Positions 47,501-56,827 of a DNA stretch of 64,000 nt are shown piece after piece. The notes beneath the pieces were generated by a model, which searched no databases, was not told the DNA's origin, and saw nothing but the letters and a program-made list of their open reading frames with translations. Made by a program: the position numbers and the translations under genes. Where the stretch lies: NCBI GenBank assembly GCA_963922205.1, contig CAWUHX010000152.1:124001-188000 (forward strand), in the 5' to 3' direction. The stretch comes from Romanomermis culicivorax. Its lineage: Eukaryota > Nematoda > Enoplea > Mermithida > Mermithidae. Positions within the stretch are counted from its first letter, which is position 1, and each line of letters starts with the position of its first letter.

Positions 47501-49383
47501 GGTTCATGTTCGAACACATCCCCTAATTCGCTTTGTCGTAGAATTTTTTCCTGTGTAGTCTCAAAATCATAAAAAACAAATTTTTGATTAACAGGACATT
47601 TATCGGTAATTCCTGTTTCATTATCATCTAGACACTCATCCTCATCAACATTTGTTTCAAATATATCTTCTTACTCTTCAATTTGCTCGCTACCAACAGG
47701 TTGCATAAAACATAAATGATCTAAAATAAAAATTTTCATATAAAATAAAATAAAATAATATAATTACACCATATCTAATACCTTTTTTAGGTACGCTTTT
47801 CTTGCATGTTTTGCATTCAAAATAACCGCAATTATGAGGATTAGAATGTGCTCGTCGAACCAGTGTATCACATTGTTTGCACACTTTGAAACGATCGCAA
47901 ATAGATACCCCTGTTTTTTGACGTTTGGATTGACGTCTTTGAGTAAAAACAAGCTTGTGTCGAGCAAAACACTTATCATTTTTAAAATATCGCAGACAAT
48001 CTTTGCATTTTCGAGCATTAAATTGATTACATGGGGGTGTATTGTAACACAGAGGACAAACGTTTCTGCATCTGTGTTCCATTTTGTTGTTGTAGGCCAG
48101 ATCGCAATGAGGACAAAAGTAGCCGCGGTCTAAAAATCCAGGCATCTTTGTAATGATGGAGTAATGATTATTATGGTGGTAAATATTCAAAACATGCGTT
48201 GCTTCAGGTCCTTAAAACTCTAAATACGTACACAATAACAGACAAATAAAAAACTCTAACCTCTAAATATCAAATCCTTAAAGCGTTCTTTGCTAAAAAC
48301 TTTGATTTGATAATCGGGTAATAAAACAGTTTGCAATTGTTCCCACTGATGAAAACCGCAAGCTCCTTGATGATTAGCTAAGCCTGCTAAGGTCATCAGT
48401 TCTTTAGCAACCTTTGTTTGCAGCAGATGTGACTTGTCAGACTTTCAAATACTTTCCCATTTGTGCTCAGCATTCTTATCTTTTTTATGAATGTAAGCTC
48501 TAGCAACAACTAGAGCTCTAGCAAAACATAAATCATCCGTGTTGTTGATTTGAATAATACAGCGTTTATCTTTTAGAAAATCATTATGTTTTAAATATTG
48601 ATGAGCATTGTGAATACCTTAAATAAATAAATAAATAAATAAAAATCTTACATGAGTAATTTTAATCAGCTTACCGCTACCCGCAGGTGGTGTTACAACA
48701 ATGGTACGAATTGTAGACTGACGACTATCAATTTGTATTTGCTCATTTGATTGAAGAACAGCGTTAAGAGTGTTTACAATCAAGTCTCCAGTTAAAGCAT
48801 GTTTTGGTCTAAAAGGTATCAAAACATGACCTTTTGTCAAATCTGGATGGTCAAAGGAAAACCCTATAAACGCATTATCAGCGACATTGTCGGAAATTCA
48901 CTCTACTATACGTTGAAACGTTGGCACTATTTGAGCATTTAAATCATCCATATGTTGGGTATTACGAAAGTTCACAGAGTACTCGCGACCTTCGGTATTA
49001 AAACGCCTAATATTTACGGTACTGGGTTGACCTAGTTCGAAAAAATCATCCGCAACAAAAGATGCATTCGTTACACCTCCACTACCCCCACCACCACCAA
49101 TTTGAGCTGTTTCCTAAATTTCTTCCTCATCAGAACTGTAAGGCGTATAACTTTTGTATTGATCATCTTCATCATCATAATCTAAAACAGTTCCTTCTTC
49201 TTCTTCTTCTTCCAAAATATTATTATTATTATCGAGTGTTTCTTCTTCTTCTTTCTCAGAGGTAATATTCTCTGAAGACTCATTCACTATTGTTTCATCG
49301 TCTTCATCAGAAGTAATATCTTCTAAAATTTCCATAGGCATGTCGTCTTCGTCCGAAGTAATATCCTCATAAATAGGTTTCAT
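44594..49383 (-). pseudogene. Polinton protein-primed DNA polymerase B, ten introns, broken
   Basis: Exons, in order of transcription: 49383-48675, 48617-48261, 48210-47782, 47720-47247, 47191-46932, 46881-46534, 46480-46214, 46161-45746, 45693-45577, 45525-45361, 45307-44594. Every intron is GT-AG and phases agree. The first exon encodes an acidic tract (SDEDD, EEEEEE) then a Gly-rich linker. A Cys/His-rich region follows (CPHC, CPLC, CKDC, CKTC). Exonuclease motifs are YDFETT and AHNSRGFD; polymerase motifs are CSLYP, KLMLNSFWG and YFDTDS. In the element this enzyme copies the DNA using a protein primer. Breaks: stops at 49114-49116, 48898-48900, 48445-48447, 47671-47673 and 46724-46726, and a frame change near 46848. 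The catalytic motif regions themselves are unbroken. Confidence 0.93.
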
Positions 49384-50143
49384 TATAAAAATTATCTAAT
49401 CTAGAAAATATAAAAACTATAAACTAGAAAAATAGAAAACAACCTATTCATCAAAAACTTATACAGTAAAAATAATAGAAAATTTTTATAAATTAGCAAA
49501 AACTATTAATTTTATGGTAGAGATTTAATTATTGTTTACGAGGTTAATGTAGTACTTTTCTTTTTTATGATGGGAAAGCTTTAAAGACCTCTATAACTCA
49601 TGAACACGTGCCCATATCATTTCTTTAGCTTATTTTATTAGCATATAACCAGTTAAAACCAGTTGAAAACCTGTTTTACTGTACAACCCTAGTATTTTTG
49701 TTTTGATTCTTGAAGCTATAAAATAACTGTAATAGCTGCTTATAACCCTGTTGCGCCATCTTTTCTTTTTATGTGGAAAAGCTTTAAAGACCCTTATAAC
49801 TCATGCGCACGTGGCTATATTGCTTCTATAGCTCTGACCTTGATAATTACTATAACACATAAAACACATATATTTTTCTAGCTTTGATCTCAAAGGTTAC
49901 CGTACAGCATAAATACATTTTATTTTATTTTTGAAGAACATAGCTCCTCCTCTGATATACTCCTCAGAATAGTAGAATACTGTAGGATATATGTCTTGAA
50001 TATTTATTATGCTTATAACTCCTCCTCTTACAGCTATAAGCTATATATCTTGGTTATTTTATTATAGTTATAACCTCCTTTTACTCTAAAATTTTGAACA
50101 CTTTATACATTTATCTGTTTTGTTGCTACAAAAACTACTTGCT

Positions 50144-50177
<34 letters not shown>

Positions 50178-50202
50178 AATATTTCTTCAAGAATTTTCAA
50201 AA
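49384..50202. promoter_or_regulatory. Divergent intergenic region between polymerase and plus-strand genes
   Basis: This is the only space between the two divergently transcribed gene sets, so it should hold promoters for both. A 50-bp direct repeat (about 49574-49622 and 49775-49827) has AAAGCTTTAAAGACC, YTATAACTCATG and a CACGTG core (49605-49610, 49808-49813). Further right, TATAACTCCTCC-like words recur (49930, 50020, 50070). A pure CT microsatellite lies at 50145-50174. Function is inferred from position. Confidence 0.5.
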
Positions 50203-50523
50203 ATGGAACACCGGTTTATGTTAGACGAAAACATGGCATTATTTGTAATGGTTGAAGGTAGATACGTGTCAATCTATTTTCGTAACGTCGACCCTAAAAC
50301 AAAAGAGGCATACGGTCGTGGATTCAAGCTCATTTTACCACAATACGGTATACTAGGTCGCAATGTCAATATTATTGAAAAGACATTTTCACATGGAGGT
50401 CGATGCGGCATCAACCTTGGTTATAAAATGCTGGTCGAGAGCGACGGGGTTACAGTAGGATTTAACAATTTGTTTAATGGAACAACATGGTGTTTATCTA
50501 AAGAAGTGAGTTGATATATGAAT

Positions 50524-50563
<40 letters not shown>

Positions 50564-51441
50564 TTAAAATATAATGTTTTATTCTTTAGCAATTTTGGTG
50601 CTGGACCAATATGATACATGAGATAGTGCCAGCTATTTCAAACGAGTACAACGCTTTAGCAGCAAATTTCCAGCTAGCGATAAAACGCAAAACAAACGAA
50701 AACGACGACGTAGCTGGAAAAAATGGTTCTACCCTGAAAATCGTTAAAGAAGAAGAAGAAGTCGGTGCAGATAAGAAAATTATTAAAGAAGAAGAAGGGA
50801 TTCATGCTACAAAATTCGCTGGAGAACAAAGCAATGCTCGTGAAGATCAAAAGGAAGCTAGCGTTCAAACGTCGTTTATTAATGATCTCTTCATCAACTG
50901 TTTCAATGATCCTGACTACGATTCAACGTCGGATACCAATTCGTTAGAAGCCGAAACCAAGCGTATTTGTGAGTTACGTGTTCCGGGTTTAGATATTCCA
51001 TGGTTTTTTGATGAGCAAGTAGTAAAAGGTGAAAAATTATTTATAATTATATGTGCTGAGTTAGTTATACAAGACATCTTTAATGGGTGTATTTTTGATT
51101 GTTATTGCGCGAAAGAGGTAGGAATTGTTGAGGATCATCAGTGTCCAGCTCGTAATTCCATATATAATATCGCAATTACACCAACAGTTAATCGTTTATA
51201 TGAAAAGATGGGACTTATCATTGACTGCTTTGAATATGTTATAGGTGAAGTTCAAGGTTATTACTGTCTTCCCGCTTTTAAACAGATGATTGACATATTT
51301 AGATGTATACCACTTACAAGTACTGGTCGTAAAATTCTTAAGGATACTGTAGCTACTTTTATTGATGAAGGTTATCATTATGATTTTGATGATGCTGTTG
51401 TTACCAAAACACTATGCGATTTTATTAACAGTAAATTGTAA
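50203..51441 (+). CDS. Polinton plus-strand protein of unknown function, two exons
   Basis: Exons 50203-50505 and 50590-51441 join in phase through a GT-AG intron that contains a TTTC microsatellite (50525-50563); 384 aa. Residues 10-60, with FVMVEGRYVSIYFRNVD and GFKLILPQY, faintly recall a PC4-type single-strand DNA-binding fold, but I am not sure. A charged central stretch (KEEEEVGAD, KEEEG) leads to a C-terminal half with ELRVPGLDIPWFFDE and several Cys (CYCAKE, CPARN). It is the first gene on this strand and shares the divergent upstream region with the polymerase. I do not recognise a characterised family; an early or DNA-binding role would be guesswork. Confidence 0.7.
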
Positions 51442-51449
51442 AAGTTTTG

Positions 51450-51773
51450 CTTACATTCATTCATTCATTCATTCATTACAGTTTGTATGTTTTAATTAGC
51501 TATAGTTTGCTTGCTTATGTAATTGCTTACGTATTTGCTTGTTATATAATTTCATACATACATACATACATACATACATTGCACGTATATTTTGCATACA
51601 GTAATGCTATTCTATTTTATATAATCATCTATCTATCTTTATATTTTACATGTGCACTGTTTTATATTGTAATTTTGATAATTATATAACATTTTGTTTT
51701 AAATAATAATAAAAATCATTTTAAAAATTGTTCAAGTAAAAAAGTGGTTGGTTTTTGTTGTTGTCAAAAAGAG
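51450..51773. other. Microsatellite-rich gap in the Polinton
   Basis: ATTC repeats (51456-51476), TACA repeats (51559-51580) and TCTA/TATC runs. No gene is supported before the ATPase start. Confidence 0.6.
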
Positions 51774-52427
51774 ATGTCAAATGATTATGATGAAAAGTTT
51801 TATATATGGAAACATCCATTTAACTGTATAGTTTCTGCTCCAACAAAATCAGGAAAAACACAATTTGTTAAAAAACTTGTAATTTTTGCTAAAGAAATGC
51901 TTCACCCTGCTCCTGTGAAAATTTATTGGTGTTATTCGGAATGGCAAGAAGCTTATGATGAATTAGTTCAGAAATGTTCTTATGTAGAATTTATTCAAGG
52001 TTCGCCTGATTTGAATGAACTTCAGAAAAGTAAAGATACACCTAAATTATTAATTATGGATGATATGATGCAAGAGATGAAGAATGATCAAAGTTTAACT
52101 CAACTTTTTACTAAAGGATCACATCATTGCAAGATATCAATTATACATATAGTTCAGAATGCCTTTTTTGATGGAATGCGTACGAGTAAGATAAACGCTC
52201 AATATTTAATTCTTTTAAAAAACCCAAGCGATAGATTACAAGTCCGCACACTGGCTCGACAGATTTTTCCAACTACCTCAAATTATTTCATAGAGGCGTA
52301 TGAGGATGCTACTAGTAAACCATACAGTTATTTATTAATAGATCTTACACAGACATGTCCTGAAAAATATCGACTTAGATCTAATATATTCCCCGACAAT
52401 GATCATATGATTTTTGTATACACCTAA
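51774..52427 (+). CDS. Polinton genome-packaging ATPase
   Basis: 217 aa from the ATG at 51774; the frame is open further upstream but that extension is Cys-rich and not family-like. The N-terminal part reads WKHPFNCIVSAPTKSGKTQFV, with the Walker A at APTKSGKT, then KLLIMDDMM as Walker B, and HHCKISIIHIVQNAF as the sensor-like strand with a Gln/Asn. This is the FtsK/HerA-like A32-type ATPase found in Polintons and related viruses, thought to drive DNA into the capsid. Length and motif order are normal and there is no internal stop. It is the best preserved replication or morphogenesis gene of this copy. Confidence 0.92.
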   Translation: MSNDYDEKFYIWKHPFNCIVSAPTKSGKTQFVKKLVIFAKEMLHPAPVKIYWCYSEWQEAYDELVQKCSYVEFIQGSPDLNELQKSKDTPKLLIMDDMMQEMKNDQSLTQLFTKGSHHCKISIIHIVQNAFFDGMRTSKINAQYLILLKNPSDRLQVRTLARQIFPTTSNYFIEAYEDATSKPYSYLLIDLTQTCPEKYRLRSNIFPDNDHMIFVYT

Positions 52428-52489
52428 ATGATTCATCATTTTTACAAAAAACTTTATATAGGTTAGTCGGATCCTATTATTTTAGCGAT

Positions 52490-52816
52490 ATGATATACAG
52501 TAAACACATTTTTTCAAACACTCTCGCTGTGATCCTTTTCATAGCTGTTTTTATTGTATGGGTACAATACCCTTTTCAATTTTATGAAAATGAAGAAGAA
52601 CTTGTAAATGTTACAGATTTTACGATACCAAACACAAAAAATGTTACAGATCAGAAATTATTATTAGGAGAAAATTATAAATTACATATAATACCCTTAC
52701 TACGTTATGTAGAAAAAATTTTACATTGTCCTCAGAATGACGGACAATTTATGCGATTACGAGCGTGTTTCAAAATATATATTTTCAATCCTGTCGTATT
52801 TTCTTGTTGTAGTTGA
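52490..52816 (+). CDS. Small single-pass membrane protein of the Polinton
   Basis: 108 aa. Residues 10-30 (NTLAVILFIAVFIVWVQ) form one hydrophobic helix or signal anchor. The rest is polar with possible N-glycosylation sites (NVTD twice) and ends with Cys residues (FSCCS). It lies between the ATPase and the small HMG-like gene on the same strand. No family is recognised; the C-terminus may be truncated by drift. Confidence 0.5.
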   Translation: MIYSKHIFSNTLAVILFIAVFIVWVQYPFQFYENEEELVNVTDFTIPNTKNVTDQKLLLGENYKLHIIPLLRYVEKILHCPQNDGQFMRLRACFKIYIFNPVVFSCCS

Positions 52817-52984
52817 AGCAGTAAATTTCAAAACTTGTACATCAATGGAAGTAGATTACGATATATTGATACGATAGCTTTATTACATAATCAGAAAAAA
52901 ATATTATACCCTTCATCAGTCTAGTCGAGAATTTTGAAGAGGTTGGTCGTTTTTCTATAATTCGTTTGTTTTGTGGCAATTACG

Positions 52985-53456
52985 ATGTCAGGTGCATTTG
53001 AAGTTTTTGTCAGAATGGTGCAAAATAAAGTAAAAGGTAAAAATTTTATATCTCTTTTTGTTCTTCTTTAACTATTTATTAAACTATAGTATTTTTATTT
53101 AAGGTAAAATACTAAACAACAAACAGAAAAGCGAAATAGCTGATTTGTTTTGGACTCGTTTCTCACCCGAAGCCAAGATTTTTTACGAAGACATAGCTAA
53201 GGCGTGCAACCATTTACGGGGTGAAGTTGGTTTACCTATGGATCCTAAAAAAGTTACACAATTTTGGTGTTTTGCTAGACTATTACTGACGGAGTTGGAT
53301 ATGGTCGAAACTCGCGCTATTTTTGTAGAAGATCTTTTTTTAAAACTAGATACAGCTCATAAACTATTTTTTATGAATATGAATAACTTGTGTGCTTTTT
53401 CTAGACGCGAAGAGTTGAATATCGTCATAGTAAATGAAGCTTCATTACTATCTTAA
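52985..53456 (+). CDS. Small HMG-box-like protein of the Polinton, two exons
   Basis: Exons 52985-53036 and 53104-53456 join in phase 1 through a 67-bp GT-AG intron, giving 134 aa. The N-terminal half reads FEVFVRMVQNKVKG, LFWTRFSPEAKIFYEDIAK, a spacing of aromatic, Trp-x3-F and Y-x2-A residues that resembles an HMG box. The C-terminal half is helical with no known motif. If HMG-like, it could bind or bend element DNA. Resemblance only; no search could be run. Confidence 0.55.
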
Positions 53457-53538
53457 TGTAATACAATAAATATTTCAATGTTTACTCATCATTTGGTCAT
53501 TATTGTAAAATTTTTTTGTACTGTACGGTCTGTTTTGT

Positions 53539-53892
53539 ATGGCTTCTAGATTAAAGAAATATATTCATGAGCTCAATGTGTTGAAAAATTCAAATCTTGT
53601 TCAAAGACGTGCTTTTCTTCAACATTCTTCCCCTGATTTGATCTGTTGTATATGTGAAATTTGTTTGAACATTTTGAACGGTAATATTCCTATTAATTCA
53701 AACTTAAAAAAGAAATTGGCCAAACATAAATTATTGCTCAGAGGTTTAGCTACAAGACACGAAAAAAACAAGAAAAAAGATTTACATAATAAATGTGTAA
53801 GAATTGTTCAAAGTGGTGGAGCATTTTTACCTCTAGTACTACCCGTTTTATTATCTACATTAGCAAGTTTTGTTACAGAGAAATTATTATAG
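53539..53892 (+). CDS. Conserved Polinton small basic protein with hydrophobic C-terminus
   Basis: 117 aa. CCICEICLNILNGNIPI, then a basic run (KKKLAKHKLLLRGLATRH, KNKKKD) and a C-terminal VQSGGAFLPLVLPVLL-STLASF hydrophobic segment. This order (Cys/Leu N-terminal helix, basic middle, GGxFLPLLLP end) recurs in Polintons and adintoviruses and is reminiscent of core or lytic peptides of adenovirus-like virions, but no function has been shown that I know of. The gene is intact and ends two bases before the next ATG. Confidence 0.75.
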   Translation: MASRLKKYIHELNVLKNSNLVQRRAFLQHSSPDLICCICEICLNILNGNIPINSNLKKKLAKHKLLLRGLATRHEKNKKKDLHNKCVRIVQSGGAFLPLVLPVLLSTLASFVTEKLL

Positions 53893-53893
53893 A

Positions 53894-54714
53894 ATGAAAT
53901 TTGCTAATAAATTTGCTCTTATACCTCAGGAGGTTCTGAATAAACTGAATAACTCTCAGGTTTCTTCTTCTTTGACGACGACGATGAGTTCAAATGAAAG
54001 GACAGGTATAGCTAAGCAAGTTGACCTGAATTGTAACGAGCTAGAGTGCATTTTGAAAGATAATACGTTAACGCCTGAAGAACAATACAAAATGTACTCA
54101 CAACTATTTTCACAATATTTAACTTTTGAACATGAAAAGGCTCAACCTACTACAGTGATTTTAAAACAAAAAGTTATTGATAACAAAGAAGATGAGAATG
54201 ATAGTGATGATTTGAAACAAAAAGAAAAAATTGGTTGAACAATGAAAAGTTACTTAGTGGTATTCCTAAACAGTTTAAACGCTCAGCATCCTTATTATTG
54301 GAGCATGTGCGACGTAACCCTAGTATAAATGTTAATAAAAAAGGTGAAGTATTAATTGATGGAAAATTAATTGAAGGATCACACATTATTGATTTATTAC
54401 ATGATTTGTCTGGCAAACATTCAAAAATTACGCAAACGCTTGGAGTAGATGAGTTTGTTAATGCTTTGAAAAAATATAATGTACCATTAGAATCTATAGG
54501 AAACCCATTACCCAAAATGTTATTCACTTTACCTTGGAAACTCTCCTATCATACACCTCGGGAAGAATCATCAGATGATCATACAGTTAGTAGTGTCAAA
54601 CGGTTGAATAAACCATTTGTGAAAGGTGTTGATTTATTTTCAAGTGGTGCCGAGGAAGATATCAAAGACGATTCATTCTTTAATAAAGGAAACTCGACAG
54701 AAAAGAAGATATGA
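53894..54714 (+). pseudogene. Conserved Polinton structural-type protein, frameshifted
   Basis: The frame from the ATG at 53894 stops at 54236-54238. A second frame, open across that point to 54714, carries the strongly family-like part: IPKQFKRSASLLLEHV, then KKGEVLIDGKLIEGSHI and DLLHDL. In other Polintons these two halves belong to one protein of unknown, probably virion-related function, so I read this as one gene with a frame change near 54232, not two overlapping genes. The alternative, a programmed frameshift, cannot be excluded but there is no obvious slippery site with a pseudoknot. Confidence 0.65.
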
Positions 54715-54760
54715 TGCAAAGCTAGAGCACTTAGATGGTATACTCCTTTGTACTAGAGTG

Positions 54761-55747
54761 ATGAAGACCTTACTTTCGAAATTATACAAAAATTTACACG
54801 GAAATCCTACAGCTTTTTCTAGTTTTGAAAAATTATATGCTGAAGCTAGAAAGGACTGTAAAACAATTACACGTAAAAATGTTAAAGATTGGCTTTCAAA
54901 ACAAGATAGTTATACTCTACATAAACAAGTCAACAAAAAATTTTCACGTAATCGTATTTATGTTACAGCTATGGATCAACAATGGGAAATTGATTTGGCA
55001 GATATGTTTTCTTTAGCAGATTTTAACGATGGATACAAATTTATGCTCACATGTATAGATGTATTAAGCAAATACGCATGGGTTGAACCCTTAAAATCAA
55101 AACACTCAAAGAATGTTTGTGATGCTTTTCAAAATATTTTAAAAAGAGGTCGAATCCCTTGGAGAGTGCGCAGCGATAAAGGAAAAGAATTTGTCAACAG
55201 AGATTTCCAAAAATTATTGAAAACTAACGATATACATTTTTTTACTCCTCAAAATGAAGACATTAAATGTTCAATAGTGGAACAGTTTAATAGAACTTTA
55301 AAAACTAAATTATTTAAATATTTTACAGAGTTTACCACTTATAAATGGATTGATATTTTACCCTCAGTTGTTTCCAACTACAATGACTCTGTTCATAGAT
55401 CGATTAAGGAAAAACCTATTAATGTAGATTATTCTAAGGAAAAAATTATATGGCAAAGACTCTACCCTGAAAGATTATACACTAGAAAGTCCAACATTGA
55501 TATAGGAGATTACATGCGAATTAGTAAACATAGAGGTGTATTTGACAAAGGTTATTTACCTCAATGGAGTGAAGAAGTTTTCAAAGTAATGCATATTGTG
55601 AAGACCCGAAATCATATACTTTATACAATTCAAGATCTGGAAGGCGAAGATATAGAAGGACGTTTTTATGAAAAAGAACTACAGAAAATCGATTTTAATC
55701 CTAATATCAAAGAATACAAAATTGAAAAGGTTTTGAAGACTAAATGA
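54761..55747 (+). CDS. Polinton retroviral-type (DDE) integrase
   Basis: About 328 aa from the ATG at 54761; the frame is open back to 54626, overlapping the preceding gene, so the true start may be earlier. The N-terminal segment has LYAEARKD and SYTLHKQV. The catalytic core shows QWEIDLADM (first Asp), VRSDKGKEFVN (second Asp) and SIVEQFNRTLK (Glu), the complete DDE triad. It inserts the element's linear DNA into the host genome, normally giving a 6-bp target duplication. A TGA at 55745-55747 stops the frame just before a chromodomain, so a full-length product is not encoded. The core itself is unbroken. Confidence 0.92.
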   Translation: MKTLLSKLYKNLHGNPTAFSSFEKLYAEARKDCKTITRKNVKDWLSKQDSYTLHKQVNKKFSRNRIYVTAMDQQWEIDLADMFSLADFNDGYKFMLTCIDVLSKYAWVEPLKSKHSKNVCDAFQNILKRGRIPWRVRSDKGKEFVNRDFQKLLKTNDIHFFTPQNEDIKCSIVEQFNRTLKTKLFKYFTEFTTYKWIDILPSVVSNYNDSVHRSIKEKPINVDYSKEKIIWQRLYPERLYTRKSNIDIGDYMRISKHRGVFDKGYLPQWSEEVFKVMHIVKTRNHILYTIQDLEGEDIEGRFYEKELQKIDFNPNIKEYKIEKVLKTK

Positions 55748-55870
55748 TTACCAGATGGTCAGAATAGAGTACTTGTGAAGTGGTGGGGTTATCCTGAAAA
55801 ATTCAACAGTTGGATTTTAGAAAAGAATATACAAAATGACGACGACGACGATTACGATGAACAACTTTGA
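55748..55870 (+). pseudogene. Chromodomain tail of the integrase, cut off by a stop
   Basis: In the same frame as the integrase, after the TGA, residues RVLVKWWGYPEKFNSW give the chromodomain signature, followed by an Asp run and a stop at 55868-55870. In Polinton integrases this tail lies at the C-terminus and may guide target choice. The end overlaps the start of the protease gene in another frame. Confidence 0.85.
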
Positions 55871-56204
55871 ATTGACATATTATGCTCAACAAGATGAGCT
55901 ATTATCACAAAATTTTTTAGGGGTTTTTGCTTGCAATACTCTACGGAAGATAGTTAAAAGACCAGCGGCTTTAATTGCAAACACCGATACATCTTTTCAA
56001 AAAGGAAGTCATTGGATAGCTATGTATTTTGATAATGCTAACTCTGTATATTATTTTGATTCTTATGGTTTACCACCAGTTATTCCCGCTTTTATAAATT
56101 ATATTAACAAAAATGCTTTAATAATATATACAAATAAGAAACATTTACAAAATTTTAATAGTAGGGTTTGTGGTATATATACTTTATATTTTTTGTATTA
56201 TTAA
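55836..56204 (+). CDS. Polinton adenain-like cysteine protease
   Basis: 122 aa to the TAA at 56202-56204; an in-frame ATG at 55857 is an equally good start. [19 protein letters not shown] (catalytic His), [10 protein letters not shown] (acidic residue) and [12 protein letters not shown] (Cys nucleophile) give the adenovirus-type (C5/Ulp1-like) triad in order. This protease matures capsid proteins in related viruses. After the stop the same frame continues with sequence that still looks like the family's C-terminal region, to about 56347, so the stop probably truncates the protein by some 45 residues. Confidence 0.9.
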   Translation: MTTTTITMNNFELTYYAQQDELLSQNFLGVFACNTLRKIVKRPAALIANTDTSFQKGSHWIAMYFDNANSVYYFDSYGLPPVIPAFINYINKNALIIYTNKKHLQNFNSRVCGIYTLYFLYY

Positions 56205-56409
56205 GCGCGACATGTTCCTATGTATAAAATGTTTAAAAGTTTCAGTAATACAAATTTTGTTTATAATGATAAATTGATTTGTAAGTTTTTTCATTGTAAA
56301 TTTTCTGTAAAAGGTCACTTGCGAAATAAATTATGTACACGTTTGTAAAAAGTTAACTCCTTCTATATGTATTTATATATATATATATATAAATTTTACT
56401 TCACTTTGA

Positions 56410-56467
56410 TAGCTCCGCCTCCTTTATATTTTTGTATAATTTTATTGGTTATTTTAGTAGCTCCGCC
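56410..56467 (+). promoter_or_regulatory. Paired TAGCTCCGCC boxes upstream of the membrane protein gene
   Basis: TAGCTCCGCC at 56410-56419 and again at 56458-56467, 58-115 bp before the ATG at 56525, in otherwise AT-rich sequence. TAGCTCCTCC variants occur near 49930 in the divergent region. A shared promoter element of the Polinton is a reasonable reading. Confidence 0.45.
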
Positions 56468-56524
56468 TTTTTATAAATTAATAACTGAGTGTTTAGTTGT
56501 TAAATAAAAATTTTTTATTTTGAA

Positions 56525-56788
56525 ATGGATAGTAGTAATAGTACACATTCAGAAACGTCTCGCATTAGCGTTTGGGAGTTTTTTGGAAAACGTCTACCTC
56601 GAAACGAAGTGGTTTTCTTCAGTCAGGTCATACTAATATACATTGTAGTCATTACAGTCATTACAGCTATAATAAATTTATCTCTCTACAATAATAATAC
56701 ACAATTGTGGGTTGGTCTTTTGTGTGCTTGTATAGGATATTTATTACCTAGCCCCCTACCAACGGATTACAGTCATCTCATTCATTGA
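56525..56788 (+). CDS. Conserved Polinton two-helix membrane protein
   Basis: 87 aa. ISVWEFFGKRLPRNEVVFF leads into a first hydrophobic helix (VILIYIVVITVITAIINLSL), then a short loop and a second helix (LWVGLLCACIGYLLP). The WEFFGKR and CIGYLLP blocks recur in Polintons and adintoviruses. The function is unknown to me; a membrane or envelope role is inferred from topology. The reading frame is intact. Confidence 0.75.
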   Translation: MDSSNSTHSETSRISVWEFFGKRLPRNEVVFFSQVILIYIVVITVITAIINLSLYNNNTQLWVGLLCACIGYLLPSPLPTDYSHLIH

Positions 56789-56827
56789 AGACCATACCTA
56801 TAGCAACAGCAAACAACATTATAAATA

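Noticed and set aside
44594-49383. Gaps between polymerase open frames as frameshift decay
   Set aside because: Ten of the gaps have GT-AG borders, uniform length and matching phase, so they are introns. Only the stops and one frame change listed are true breaks.
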